Shown piece after piece: positions 21,120 through 31,839 of a stretch of 64,000 nt of DNA. Where the stretch lies: assembly GCF_012489685.1 (NCBI RefSeq), contig NC_080043.1, positions 47,941,127 through 48,005,126 of the forward strand, written 5' to 3'. How positions within the stretch are numbered: position 1 is the stretch's first letter; every line of letters starts with the position of its first letter. A program made the translations under genes and the position numbers. The notes beneath the pieces were generated by a model that saw only the letters and a list, made by a program, of their open reading frames with translations, searched no databases and was not told the origin of the DNA. This DNA comes from Lotus japonicus (Eukaryota > Streptophyta > Magnoliopsida > Fabales > Fabaceae).

Positions 21120-23658
21120 TAGGGCTGAGCATCGGGCGGGTTCGGTCGGATTCGGGCCCATTTAGGCCCAACCGACCAAAACTGACTTGCTCTTATACTG
21201 GCCCATTCCCGACCGTTGACAGTTGCGGGTTGGTCAGGTCCGGTTAACTCGGGTAGCCGGTTTATTCGGGTGGGTTTCATCGGGTTGGGCCAAAAGCCAG
21301 ACAAGCCCAATTTTTGGACCTTTTTCAAAAAACGCATTTTTTTGCAAAAAAATAATCATTTTTTAAAGGATCAAAATTTATTGGGCCTACAACTTTTGAC
21401 AGCCTCTGTGATCCAATTTATAGTTTAGGACTGTTTTGGCATTATTTTTGAAATATGAATCAATTACTAAAATATTCATGGCATATTGACCAAAAAAATG
21501 TCTAAATAAATTCTTTAACATAAAATCTGAGTGCACAGCAATTTTGATCTTAAAATCACATAAATAATAACCCCGAACAAATACAAGTGTTCTAATTTTA
21601 TTACAAGTAACAACAAGCATAATATCCTTTTCAGTTTCTAGCCTCAAGCTCCCTTCAAAATTATTTGGCAAGATTTTCTCCTCTTTCTTTCTACACTGAA
21701 AAAGAACAAAAAGAAATATTAGTGAGATAAAATACATAGAACAAAAAGAACAAGAACAAACTTTGAACTTAATTCGCCGATCAATTCAAGCTTGCAAACG
21801 AATACATAGAACAAAAAGGAACTTCCATCCAAGAACAAACTCAAACAGATTCAACTTATAGATCAAGTTAGTCTAGTTCATACCCCACAATAACATACAG
21901 ATAGGGATGGCAATGGGGCAAAAAAAAACCCGAACCCGCGGGTACCCGCGGATAAAAATCCGTCACGGGTATAATAACCCGCGGGTTCGGGTACCCACGG
22001 GTTTGAAAAACGGATATTTTAAATATCCGTCCGAAAACGGGGCGGGGCGGATATCCGCGTACCCTACCCGTGGGTACCCGTTAGAGTAAAATTACATAAA
22101 TGCCCTTACTATTTACTTAAGCCCAAATTAAAATTTTAGGGTTTCATTCTTCTCCATTCAAAGTCAATATTCTATAATTATTTTTTAGTAAAATATAAGC
22201 AAAGTTTGGTGTATAATGGTGGTAATTAAGTTTCGATTTGAGAAGAATATTTATAATCTTGGATTGTTTTAATGAACTTGATATTTCAAACTAATTGAAA
22301 TTAATTCATATTTATTTGCTTCATCCGCTCAATTAATGTTCAATTATATGGGTGTTATTTAAGATCTGAAATCAATTTAAATTTCCAACAAAAAAAAGTT
22401 AATTTGCAGTAATTTAGGAAAATAAAAAATTGTAAACGGGTACCCGTTTGGCGCTTAACGGGTACCCGCGGGTATCCAAACCCGTTTAAGGCCCGTAAAC
22501 GGGTACCCGTTTGACGCTTAACGGGTACGGATACGGGTCGACTACCCGCGGGTAGTGTTGCGGGTTCGGGTACGGGTTCGGATACCCGCCCCGTTGCCAT
22601 CCCTACATACAGAGATAGGCAGATCTATTATTTCCACAGATTCAAATATGAAACAACAATGTCAAAAGCACAAACAGATCCAATGAGGCGAAAAACCCAG
22701 CAGGTCGAAATAGTGTATGCAAGAAACCAACAAAAAAAAAAGAAATTTTAAAGAAAGATTCAACCTTTAAGTGTTCACATAAAAAAAGATTCAATCTTTA
22801 TGTGGTCTCAAGCATTGCCAAGCACACTCAACTGGTAAAAATGCAACCTTTACACGTTTGAGGGAAAAAGAAAAACAAACCTGTACACTGAAAGTGGTCA
22901 TTGGCTTCATGGTTGGGTTTAGCTCTGGAAATTGAACATTAATATATCAGCAAAGAAAAATAAGCAACATAAATTTTTACAAAGAAATAAGCAACAAAGA
23001 TGGTAGAATGAAAGGAATCGAAATCAAACTACAATAGACACATAAAAACAAGATCTCATTAATATGTAATAAGAAGAAGAAATAGATCTCTTTACCTTGA
23101 CCCTGATTTCAAGTTGTTGCTTCAAAATGAGGGATCTTTTGGGAGAAAAGAGAAAAAGGTCTGAGCTTTCACATGCAAAGTGGAAGAAAGCTTTGTAGAC
23201 TTCAAGAACTTTAAGAGAGGAACGGAGAAAGGGTGCTACGGTTTGGTGGAGGAGAAGAAACGAGATGGAAAAATCAAGAACGAGGAAGGAGAACTTGTTT
23301 GGAAAAGGGAAATAAATTGTTGGTTCTCTCTTTGAGTTTTAGATGCGCCGCACAAGAGAGAGGAAGTGATGCTATTAGGGTTTTCTTATTTAATAGGTTA
23401 TATATAGTGTCCAGGAAGTGAGAGAGACTTGAGCCACTTTTACTTTTACCTGCCACTACACGCTTATTTAATATATGTCGGGTTATTTCGGGCACCGACG
23501 AGTTTTTTACCCACACCCGAACCCGACCGTGTGAATTCGTGTCAAGCCGTTGCAGCACTTCGCCAAGACCCGCTACCCGACAAAAGTAACCTGTTTTGAC
23601 TGTTTTGCATGCGGGTTTATCGGGTACGGCCCGGGTCGGGGTTTTGTGCTCAGCCCTA
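21120..23658. mobile_element. hAT-1: non-autonomous hAT-like transposon
   Basis: 2539 bp with terminal inverted repeats TAGGGCTGAGCA and TGCTCAGCCCTA. The flanking 8-bp duplications CCAAATAT (21112-21119) and CCGAATAT (23659-23666) differ by one base. The TAGGG-type end and 8-bp duplication fit the hAT superfamily. Subterminal regions are rich in CGGGT-like motifs. No hAT transposase is recognisable, so it would depend on another copy. Removing it restores the Tat-1 frame (HSIFG-GFRGG). Confidence 0.85.
21902..22605. mobile_element. hAT-2: small hAT-like element nested in hAT-1
   Basis: 704 bp with ends TAGGGATGGCAATGGGGC and GCCCCGTTGCCATCCCTA, flanked by a perfect 8-bp duplication CATACAGA (21894-21901, 22606-22613). 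The ends carry many GGGTACCCG motifs; the middle is AT-rich and non-coding. Confidence 0.9.
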
Positions 23659-23666
23659 CCGAATAT

Positions 23667-24974
23667 TGAATGGATACGCCCCTTGGTTTCACCTCCAGCT
23701 TGCTTCTTTGGATCTACATCCTCGGCTTCATTCCACGCTTCATCACGCTTTGTTGAGGTTCCAACTCCATCTAATTCCTTTCTCCCTTCAAGTTGCCGCA
23801 TATAACCCGCTTTTATCAAAGCCTCGATTTCCTTCTTCAGCGTAAAACAACCATCAGTGTTGTGTCCCGCAATCCGATGATACTTGCACCACTGGTTTCT
23901 ATCCACGTTGCTAGGTGGGCGTTTCGGTTGTTTCGGAAAACGAATCATGTTCGCTTCCAAACACATGTGCAAAGCCTCTGTCAAATTAACTGCAAGTGGG
24001 ACCGACTTGTCTTGTTGGTTTCGGGTCCACATCATTGATTGTCCATAACCACAATTTCCATAAGGCTGAGCACGATTTCGAAAATTAGAGCAGTTATCAA
24101 AACGACCCGCATTACTATAACTTCTTTCGCCTTTGGTAACTGCTCCTCCCGAACGCTGATTGTTAACCGTCACCTTTTTCAAATCTGATTGTTGTTGCTG
24201 GCCGGTAACTGCAGCATTCTTACGATTTCTCTTTATGCGATCGCTTTGCTCTTCTCGAATGAAACTTTGCACCCTGCTACACAACTTCCCCAGCGTCTCC
24301 ACAGGCTTACGACTTAGATTACTATTCAAACTACCTGACTTGAGACCAAGCTCGAAAGCAACGATACAAATTTCTGGCATGTTGTCCTGCAAATGCACCA
24401 ACAGTTGATTGAAATGCCCCATAAAAGATTGAAGGCTCTCATTAGGCCTTTGCTGAACATTGAACCAAGTCGCTGGAGTTACCTTTTGGGCGCGGCTAGT
24501 TGAAAACTGTGATAGGAACTTAGCAGACAAATTCATAAATCCAACAATTGAACGTGGTGGTAACGTTGTGAACCAAGTCATTGCTGACTTCTTAAAAGTT
24601 GAAGGAAGCATCTTGCATTTCAAAGCATCCGAAGCACCCACAATAACCATTTTAGTGTTGAAGTATACTAAATGATCCTTTGGGTCAGAATCTCCAAAAT
24701 ATGAGTCAAGAACAAGAGTTTTCAAATTATATGGAACAATAGTATTTGCAATTTCATCTGTGAACGGTTGGAAGTCTACCACCGTCTCTGCCATTCTATG
24801 ATCGCCCTCTTGCAAGCCCCTAACTTGATTGATTTCAGCAAGTTGAGTTTACAGTTGTTGATTGTGTTGGCGGAGGTCAGTTAGATCCGCCATCATCCGT
24901 TGCAGAATGTCAGGAGGAACGTTACCAGGGTTAACATGATTCTCCCTTCCATTCGCCCCATAACGATTCACCAT
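23667..24974 (-). pseudogene. Tat-1 gag
   Basis: The best start is the ATG at 24972-24974 (MVNRYGANGRENHV). Codon 42 is an in-frame TAA (24849-24851), after which the frame is open to hAT-1. The capsid-type domain includes KCKMLPSTFKKSAMTWF, LPPRSIVGF and FNVQQRPNESLQSFMGHFNQ. A basic linker follows, then a finger of the C-x2-H-x4-H-x4-C type (WCKYHRIAGHNTDGCFTLKK), as in Tat gag proteins. The chain breaks at HSIFG where hAT-1 is inserted. Confidence 0.88.
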
Positions 24975-25011
24975 TTTCAGTGAACTAGAAGCCTAGGATT
25001 GATTTCCTCGG

Positions 25012-25027
25012 CCCACGGTGGGCGCCA
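25012..25027 (-). other. Tat-1 primer binding site (candidate)
   Basis: The minus strand reads TGGCGCCCACCGTGGG, one base after the LTR end ...CCGGAACA. It begins with the TGG expected opposite a tRNA CCA end. I do not assign the tRNA. Confidence 0.65.
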
Positions 25028-25028
25028 A

Positions 25029-25255
25029 TGTTCCGGTATAGAACTCTCCGATCAAGGCTAAGCAATTAGAGAGAAAAAGTAGTACAAGACAAAGTAAGAA
25101 AATGAGTAAAAATGTGTTGGATCCCCCACCGCTTGGGCGGTGTCCTTTATTTATATGTTGGTTCTGATCCGTGCGGATCATGGGTCACCTGACCCGATAT
25201 AACAAAGCTGATAAGCCCACTAAGTTCCAAAGGCGGTAAGCCCAATATCAGTACA
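25029..25255 (-). repeat. Tat-1 5' LTR (putative, 227 bp)
   Basis: On the minus strand it runs TGTACTGATATTGGG...CTATACCGGAACA. The outer boundary is where terminal-repeat sequence of the Mutator-like element begins (25256). Only one LTR is in the window, so the limits rest on that junction and the primer site. Confidence 0.7.
25148..25155 (-). promoter_or_regulatory. Tat-1 LTR TATA box
   Basis: The minus strand reads TATAAATA in the middle of the LTR. Confidence 0.6.
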
Positions 25256-26670
25256 GGTCCCTAAAAACTTTTTTTAATCCAATTAAGGACAGCGTGTGTT
25301 TCCGTCTGATGTGTCTTACTTTTTACCCAATCAGCTTTTCCACGTGGCTTTTTTTATTTTTATTAAATATGAGTAATGCCACATGTTATGATTAATTGAA
25401 AATCAATAATAATCCCTAATCATATTGATATTAAAAAATAACAAAAATACTTAATACTAACTAAAATAGAAAAATACTAATCCTTAACTAAACTAATATA
25501 ATTCAGTAACAAAAAAAACTAATATAATTATAACTAATATTATTTTAATTTCCATCTCATCTTCTTCTTCCTTCGTTTTATTTTTTTCATATCCTCCTCC
25601 TCTTTCCTTTTCTCCTCTCGTCATCCTCCTCCTTCTTCTTAACATAAACCAAAAAATCTTAACCCAATAATCCCAAAATCAGGATCTCCAACCCAAGACC
25701 CAAACTAAGAAACCTCAACACTAAAATCCCAAATTCAAGTTGGAATCAACCTTCTCTTCGGCTCCTTTCTTTGTTCTGGTCTCAGATTTAAAGAGAGGGG
25801 TGTAAGATCTTCAAGAAAGTACCTTCCTTTATGAAAAAGGAGGTCGCCGGGGCAGACGACCGGAAACGTCGGTCAACGGTGGAGTAACGACGGCGAAGGC
25901 AAGTGCCACTTGATCTCCTTCTCCTTGCGACGATGTGGTCATTTTGTGATCAACAGAGGTCAGAGGAGGGAGAAACAGCTAGCCAGTTGCAGGTGGCGGT
26001 GGTCCCCGGAAATCGCCCTGGAGCGCGAATCTTTGGCCCAAAATTCACATTTAGGCACTGAAGATGCTAAAGGTTGAAGCTTTATGGCGGCTCTCAAGGT
26101 GAAGATTTATCTTCAGATCTACTCTTCGTCTTCCTTTAAGATAAGGGATGAGAATTGGGGGTTTTAACAAAAAAATGGGTATAGATGAATGGGTTGGGGT
26201 TTGGGTTTGGGTGGTGCTTTTGGCTGTGTTTGGTGCGGTTGACGGCGTGTTTTGGGCCTTGGTTGGGGGTGGCAGTCGATGGTGGTCGTGCTTTTGGAAG
26301 GGACGAGGTGGATTTGAGTGTGTTGGACATAGTTGATTTAGTGTCTGCAAGTGGTTTTGCCTAGTTTTCTGTTGGGTTTCATCTTGTCTGCAAATGAAGA
26401 AGATAAGTTTTTTTTAAAACCTAATCTATTAGGTTTAGGTTTTGGGAAAATGAGTTAAAAAAATGATTATCTATTAATTATATGACATGGAAAAATAAAA
26501 AAACCACGTGTAAAAGCTGACCAGATAAAAACAAGACAAATCAGACTGAAACACACTTTGTCCTTAATTGGATTAAAAAAAATTTGAGGAACCTGATTTG
26601 ATGCAAAAATTTTACAAGGACCAAGTCTGATTCCCTTTACAATTACAAGGACCAAAAGAGTATTTAAGCC
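25256..26670. mobile_element. Mutator-like long-TIR element, left end cut by Tat-1
   Basis: About 95 bp at 25256-25350 is a strong inverted match to roughly 26500-26590, with shared blocks AATCCAATTAAGGACA and CACGTGG; weaker similarity continues inward. The right repeat extends outward to a GGCTTAAATA end (complement at 26661-26670). The missing outer part of the left repeat should lie left of the window, beyond Tat-1. The interior has a GC-richer stretch (25830-26060) and low-complexity reading frames but no transposase. It is a non-autonomous element, possibly carrying captured sequence. Confidence 0.65.
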
Positions 26671-26948
26671 TTTAAAAAAATCAATTTAAGATTCTCTTTA
26701 TTATATATATATAATTTTTAAATATAATTTTTTTCAGAAAGCAAAAAAAATTATATTAATAAGAGACAGGAAAACACCAAAGAACAATCACCTCTAGTAG
26801 AGGAGAAACAAATCACCTTCTTTAAGAAACGGCAGGTGGCAAAGAGCAACAACTGTAACAAAAAAATCAGAAACTCTGTAAAAACACCTACCAAAAGCAC
26901 ACCCTCCATATACAAGAAAGAACCTGACAAATTAATCACCCCCTAAAA
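26671..26948. other. Unassigned sequence between elements
   Basis: AT-rich, with a short TA run near 26703. It continues after the solo LTR at 35352. I recognise no gene. The last five bases are the TAAAA target duplication. Confidence 0.5.
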
Positions 26949-28138
26949 TGTAACACCTCGATTTCGGTGGCGTCACTTTAGTAACCAAAAAGAAAGTTTA
27001 AGCGGAAAAACGTGAATATATTTTTTTTTTCAATAATATGAGCAAGACTGAAAGAAATAAGACCCTAAAACGAAAGATAACATAACTAATATACAATATA
27101 AATACAGCCCCCGCTGTAAGTAGCAAACCACGTCACGAGTAAACCTCCAGTGACGAGAAGTAAGAAAAGTAACGCCCGTAGGCAAAAAGTACAATCCAAA
27201 AGAAAGGTCAAGTGTCTGCAACACTGTCCCTCAAAATGAGAATAAGTCAGCCCAAACGGCCTAAAACAAGACCTCCTAGCCCAACCAACTCACTGTGATT
27301 CTCGTAGAGAAACCACACAAAAAGCTATCGGCAGGAAACTACCCGGTTCCCAAAAGAAACAATGACGGTCAGAGCTACGACTCTACTCCTACACTAATTC
27401 TATCTCGAGGAGCTCACACCTGTAAGACCCAAGTTTTAAGCTTATGCTAAGTGAATAAACTTCCTATTCACGATTAGGGTTGATGTATCGTGAAAGGAAA
27501 ACCTGAACAAGAGTTTACTAAATGGAATAAATTATGAAGGAGGGAGTTCAGGAAAAGTCAAAGGATTGTATCGAAGTCGATTTAAGTTATAGCACGAATA
27601 ATATTCGCTTTAAAACCTAGGACAAGAACCTTAGAAAATCAAACTATGTTCCACCCTTGGAACACTGTAGGAATTTAGTCCAAAAATCTTCAGAGAAATG
27701 TTAGAACTTCTCTTTTTCCATATATAACAATCGTTTCGAGGCGAAACTCTAGGATCTACGAACGTCCGATTCCAATCATCGGAAGTTTGCCGAAACCGAA
27801 TCACTGATAGTTCAGAAACCCTAAAATCAATGGACGATGAAGACTTTTCCTATTCGGAGCATCAAATAAAGATTTCATCCGCGTTCGCCCACTCTAATCG
27901 ACGTTCCAGATCTTTCTTCAGAAGGAAGTTTCTGCATCCGAGGTCAAAATCATAAAGTGCATAAAGTGCATTTTAAGCCGGTACACATTAAAAACAAGCC
28001 TCGAAAACCAAAAATCATACTGATATTTCTTTGGAGAATTAGAAGATTCAACGGGAAGAATATCGTGTCTAATATACGTTTGAATCAGTAGGAAAAATCG
28101 GAATCTCGAAATTCTCATTTTTCCGCATTTTCCATTTC

Positions 28139-28148
28139 CTATATATAG
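28139..28148 (+). promoter_or_regulatory. TATA box, CrB plus solo LTR
   Basis: CTATATATAG, about 60-150 bases before LTR-gene exon 1 coding similarity. Confidence 0.6.
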
Positions 28149-29702
28149 TATATGAAAGAAAAAAGAAAAAAACAACAAAAAAATCACAACACACACACAC
28201 GGCTGTAGCTTCAAGAGGAGGAAAAGGAAGAAAAGTGATTTTTCCAATTCTTGACCGATCGTCATTCCGTTCGTTGCTACGCGTAGGCCTCGAGGTACTG
28301 ATGCTTTTCCTTACCTCTGATCGCTTTTTCCATAGCTTTTCTGTAGAGTTTTCTGAGCGGATAGTTTATGGGTTTTTGCAAAACTATCCTGAATCTTTCA
28401 TTTCTGATTCTAAACCTCTTCTATATGTGCCCAAGATCACTTCTGCCGGATTAGATTTTCCGTTATGTCGCCGGAATTCCGCCGGAATCAATTTTAGCCT
28501 TAAATACCCATTTTTGGAGTTTTTGAGGTAAAGCTTCAACCTTTAGGCTAAAAACTATCGCCTTAGCTTAGTGTTAGTAGGATTAGTTGTCATAAACGTC
28601 GTTGGTGACGTCCCTGCAAAATTTTATTTTTGGGATTTCAGTTTTGAAAATCCTAAGTTAAAAATCATGACCAAAATACCCCTGCGACAGTTTTTGATCC
28701 GATAATTTTTCCGAGTTCAGAATACCCTTAGTTACGGCTTATGAAAGCATAGGAACCAAGTTTGATCGAAGAAAAATCGAGCCCCACAATTGTGAAAAGT
28801 GGCCGAGCCCTATAGAGGAGGAGGGGGAAAATTCCTTTTCCGAAAACTTGTCCTTTCGCGCTAGATTATCGTACCTTAGAGTATAGATTACTTCGAGTAA
28901 CCTTAGTAAGTATCGATAACTTAGTTTTCGATAGATTCTGATAGTATTTCTGTGGTTTTGCTCTAAAGGTGATTTTGAGGAATTCCCAGAGGAGCAAGCC
29001 TTTGATTGTGAACAAGTGTTAGGAGATCGTCCTGGAGAATCTACAGGTGAGGGCTTCTCACTGAATCTCTAGTTAATGCTTAGGGTCGATGTTTCGACAT
29101 TGTTTACTGTTTATGCACTGGCATTGTGTGTGATTGGAAAATGTTTTCTGAGGCTTCGGCTGACAATGTAGATGATGCATCTACTGAATGTTTTTGATGA
29201 GTGAATGACATGCTAAGTGCTAATTGGGTAATTTAGGATGTGTGGTGCATGCCTTATATGCTAGGTGCTATGTGGTTATTGCTTAAGATATTGACATATG
29301 ACATGTTGATTGATTATGATGAGTTAATTCTGCTTTTGCACTATAATCTGAGTTTCTGAACGGTGAGAAAAGCGGGCAGGTCATGCCGATTTTATTTTGA
29401 GAGTTTTGAGAAAGCTTGAAAGGACGAATGAGATTCGGGCCTTGTTATGATGTTTATGGATCGAGACATTCTCTGGAGTCATTTGGGGATTAGGAGATCC
29501 CGAGAACTTATAGGATTCGCGATAAGACTAAAAGGATAATTATTTTGTAAAGAAAACTCATAAGACATTAAACAACCTCTAAATCTTTAAGTAATGGTAA
29601 TAATCTCGGAAGGAAGCTTTGGATGCAAATCATAGTTTCGGAAAACGAGAAGTGTCGTCGGATCCCAGTATTGAGAAAGATGAGGGGCTTCGAGTATGTA
29701 GA

Positions 29703-29785
29703 TGTTGTGGTGCTGTTGGAGCAGCGTTTGTTGTTGTGCTGTTGGAGCAGCTATTGTGGTTGTGCTGTTGGAGCAGCTATGTTGT
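29703..29785 (+). repeat. Short tandem repeat, about 28 bp x 3
   Basis: Three copies of a unit built on GTGCTGTTGGAGCAGC, immediately before the type IV array. Confidence 0.8.
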
Positions 29786-29809
29786 TGGGCGTATCTTCGA
29801 CTTTGCGGC

Positions 29810-30645
29810 GCGAATCCGTATGTCCAAACCCGACGGGTTGGGCCGATTCGGCAATAATTGTTGACACGCGCGAATCCGTATATTCAATCTGATGGATTGG
29901 ATCGATTCGGCGGTAGTCACTCAGGCACGCGTGAGTCCGTATGTTCAATCAGAGGGATTGGATCGATTCAGCGATTGCCATTTTACCTCGCGTGAATCCG
30001 TATGTTCAATCCGAGGGATTGGATCGATTCAGCGACAACTTGTTGACACGCGCGAATCCGTATATTCAATCCGATGGATTGGATCGATTCGGCGGTAGTC
30101 ACTCAGGCACGCGTGAGTCCGTATGTTCAATCAGAGGGATTGGATCGATTCAGCGATTGCCATTTTACCTCGCGTGAATCCGTATGTTCAATCCGAGGGA
30201 TTGGATCGATTCAGCGACAACTTTTCGACACGCGCGAATCCGTATATTCAATCCGATGGATTGGATCGATTCGGCGGTAGTCACTCAGGCACGCGTGAGT
30301 CCGTATGTTCAATCAGAGGGATTGGATCGATTCAGCGATTGCCATTTTAACTCGCGTGAATCCGTATGTTCAATCCGAGGGATTGGATCGATTCAGCGAT
30401 AACCTTTCGACTCGCGCGGATCCGTATGTTCAATCCGATGGATTGGATCGATTCGGCGATAGTCATTGGACACGCGCAATGTCCGTATGTTCGACTCTTT
30501 TGAGTGAACCGACTTGGCGTTGTCATTTGTTGCGTGTGCGAGTCCGTATGTTCAACCCAAGGGGTTGGATCGACTCGACATGCCTAATTGTGGGAGTTGC
30601 GTGTGCGAGTTCGTATGTTCAACCCAAGGGGTTGGATCGACTTGA
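29810..30645 (+). repeat. Type IV hairpin array with higher-order period
   Basis: Subunits of about 60 bp (CGCGTGAATCCGTATGTTC, then a short palindrome, then GATCGATTC). Three subunits form a 180-182 bp block, repeated with starts near 29881, 30061 and 30243. Central palindromes vary in step: CAATCC/GGATTG, CAATC/GATTG, AACCC/GGGTT, CAACCC/GGGTTG and GACTC/GAGT. Translations look like repeated peptides only because the period is near a multiple of three. Confidence 0.92.
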
Positions 30646-31839
30646 CATGGGCTATCCTGGGGATAAGTCCGGGAAACCGGTAGTTTCCGAGTATGTGATA
30701 CTCTTTGCTTGTTGAGCAGTTGTGACCATCGGATTGAGATGAGTCGGATGATCCGGAGATCATCATGAGTTACTATGTTGATGTGAAGAAGTGTCTTTTG
30801 TCGCAGAATCGACTTTACCTTAGGGTAAGCTTTTAGAGACTTTAATTTACCTAGAACATGTGGCGACGTGTCGAGTGAGAGTCGGAGACGTTGTTTGACT
30901 AATCATCCTGCATTCATGCATACTGATTTAGTTGTCGAGGGTGATTGTTATTTGTTAATCCTATTTGGAACATGTTAATTGTTATTATTGCCGTTAAGTT
31001 CATTATGGAATATGCAACCCTAGGATGTTATCCCTAGCTATAAGCCTAAGTGGCTATTCTCTTATCTATATCTATTGGTGCTATTATTTATGTAATTCTT
31101 TGGAGTTGACCCTCGCGTCTTCTGTGTGTGCTTTGGCGGACAAACGCCCTTTGTCAGATGTCTTTGGCGGACTGGTTCACGACGGTTCACCCTTCGGGGG
31201 AAACTAGAGTTGGGATGCTGGGACAGGAGCGCATCGCGATAGCGAGCGGAGGACGGATGGTGTACATAGACTAGGTCGTTCTGGATTTCGAATTCGGACG
31301 ACGATCATGCTAGCATGTAGGTTTTAGTGCTGGTGTGAGCTCCTCGAGATGGGATTAGTGTAGGAGTAGAGTCTTAGCTCTGAACATCATTTGTTTTCTT
31401 TGGGGACAGGGTAGTTTCCCACCTATAGCTTTTTGTGTGGTTCCTTTACGGGAATCATAGAGAGTTGGTTGGACTTAAGAGGTCTTGTTTTAGGCCATCT
31501 GGGCTGACTTATTCTTATTTTGAGGGACAGTGTTGCAGACACCTAACCTTTCTTTTGGATTATACCTTTTGCCTACGGGCGTTCTTTTCTACTACTTTCC
31601 GTCACTGGAGGTTACTCGTGACGAGGTTGGGTACTTACAGCGGGGGGTTGTAAATATATATTGGATAATAGTTTTATTGCTTTTCGCATTTGGGTTTTAT
31701 TTAATTCAGTCTTGTCTTAGTTATTATCAAAAAAAAAATATTTACGTTTTTCCGCATTAAGTTTACTTTTGGTTACTAAAGTGACGCCACCGAAATCGGG
31801 GTGTTACAACACCAGCGCTCAGAACTACGTGCTGGCGTG

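Larger units (their letters stand above)
18219..25255 (-). mobile_element. Tat-1: gypsy element of the Tat lineage, 5' half
   Basis: The order on the minus strand is short LTR, primer site, gag with a CHHC finger, protease, RT, RNase H, a second RNase H and the integrase N-terminus, where Ath-1 cuts it. A second (archaeal-type) RNase H next to the first is the hallmark of the Tat lineage. Frames are broken by several stops and frameshifts, and hAT-1 (21120-23658) separates gag from protease. The rest lies left of the window. Confidence 0.85.
28180..31320 (+). pseudogene. LTR-internal gene, CrB plus solo LTR copy
   Basis: Exon 1 ends at 28294 with IVIPFVATRRPR (donor CGAG|GTACTG). Exon 2 is 28969-29046, 78 nt, fully open: DFEEFPEEQAFDCEQ then GDRPGEST, with donor CTACAG|GTGAGG. 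Exon 3 begins at 31158 after CTTTGTCAG and continues in phase as DVFGGLVHDGSPFGGN, then a stop. The conserved middle of the body is deleted; a degraded tail (GQERIAIASGGRMVYID, then VVLD) follows in another frame. The second intron is enlarged to 2.1 kb by the type IV array. Confidence 0.5.
27421..31808 (+). mobile_element. CrB solo LTR (plus) inside the minus solo LTR
   Basis: 4388 bp from TGTAAGACCC to GGGGTGTTACA, flanked by ACACC (27416-27420, 31809-31813). It is longer than other CrB LTRs because of the type IV array. Confidence 0.93.

Noticed and set aside
21387..21737. 116-residue minus-strand frame as a hAT transposase
   Set aside because: No hAT catalytic or dimerisation motif is visible; the sequence is AT-rich with a chance open frame.
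26051..26350. 99-residue minus-strand frame in the Mutator-like element
   Set aside because: Low-complexity P/T/H-rich composition, with overlapping frames on both strands and no recognisable domain.
29619..30715. Overlapping + strand frames with repeated DWIDSA and GLDRFS peptides
   Set aside because: They are translations of the type IV tandem array. Open frames arise because the period is near a multiple of three; several frames show the same pattern.
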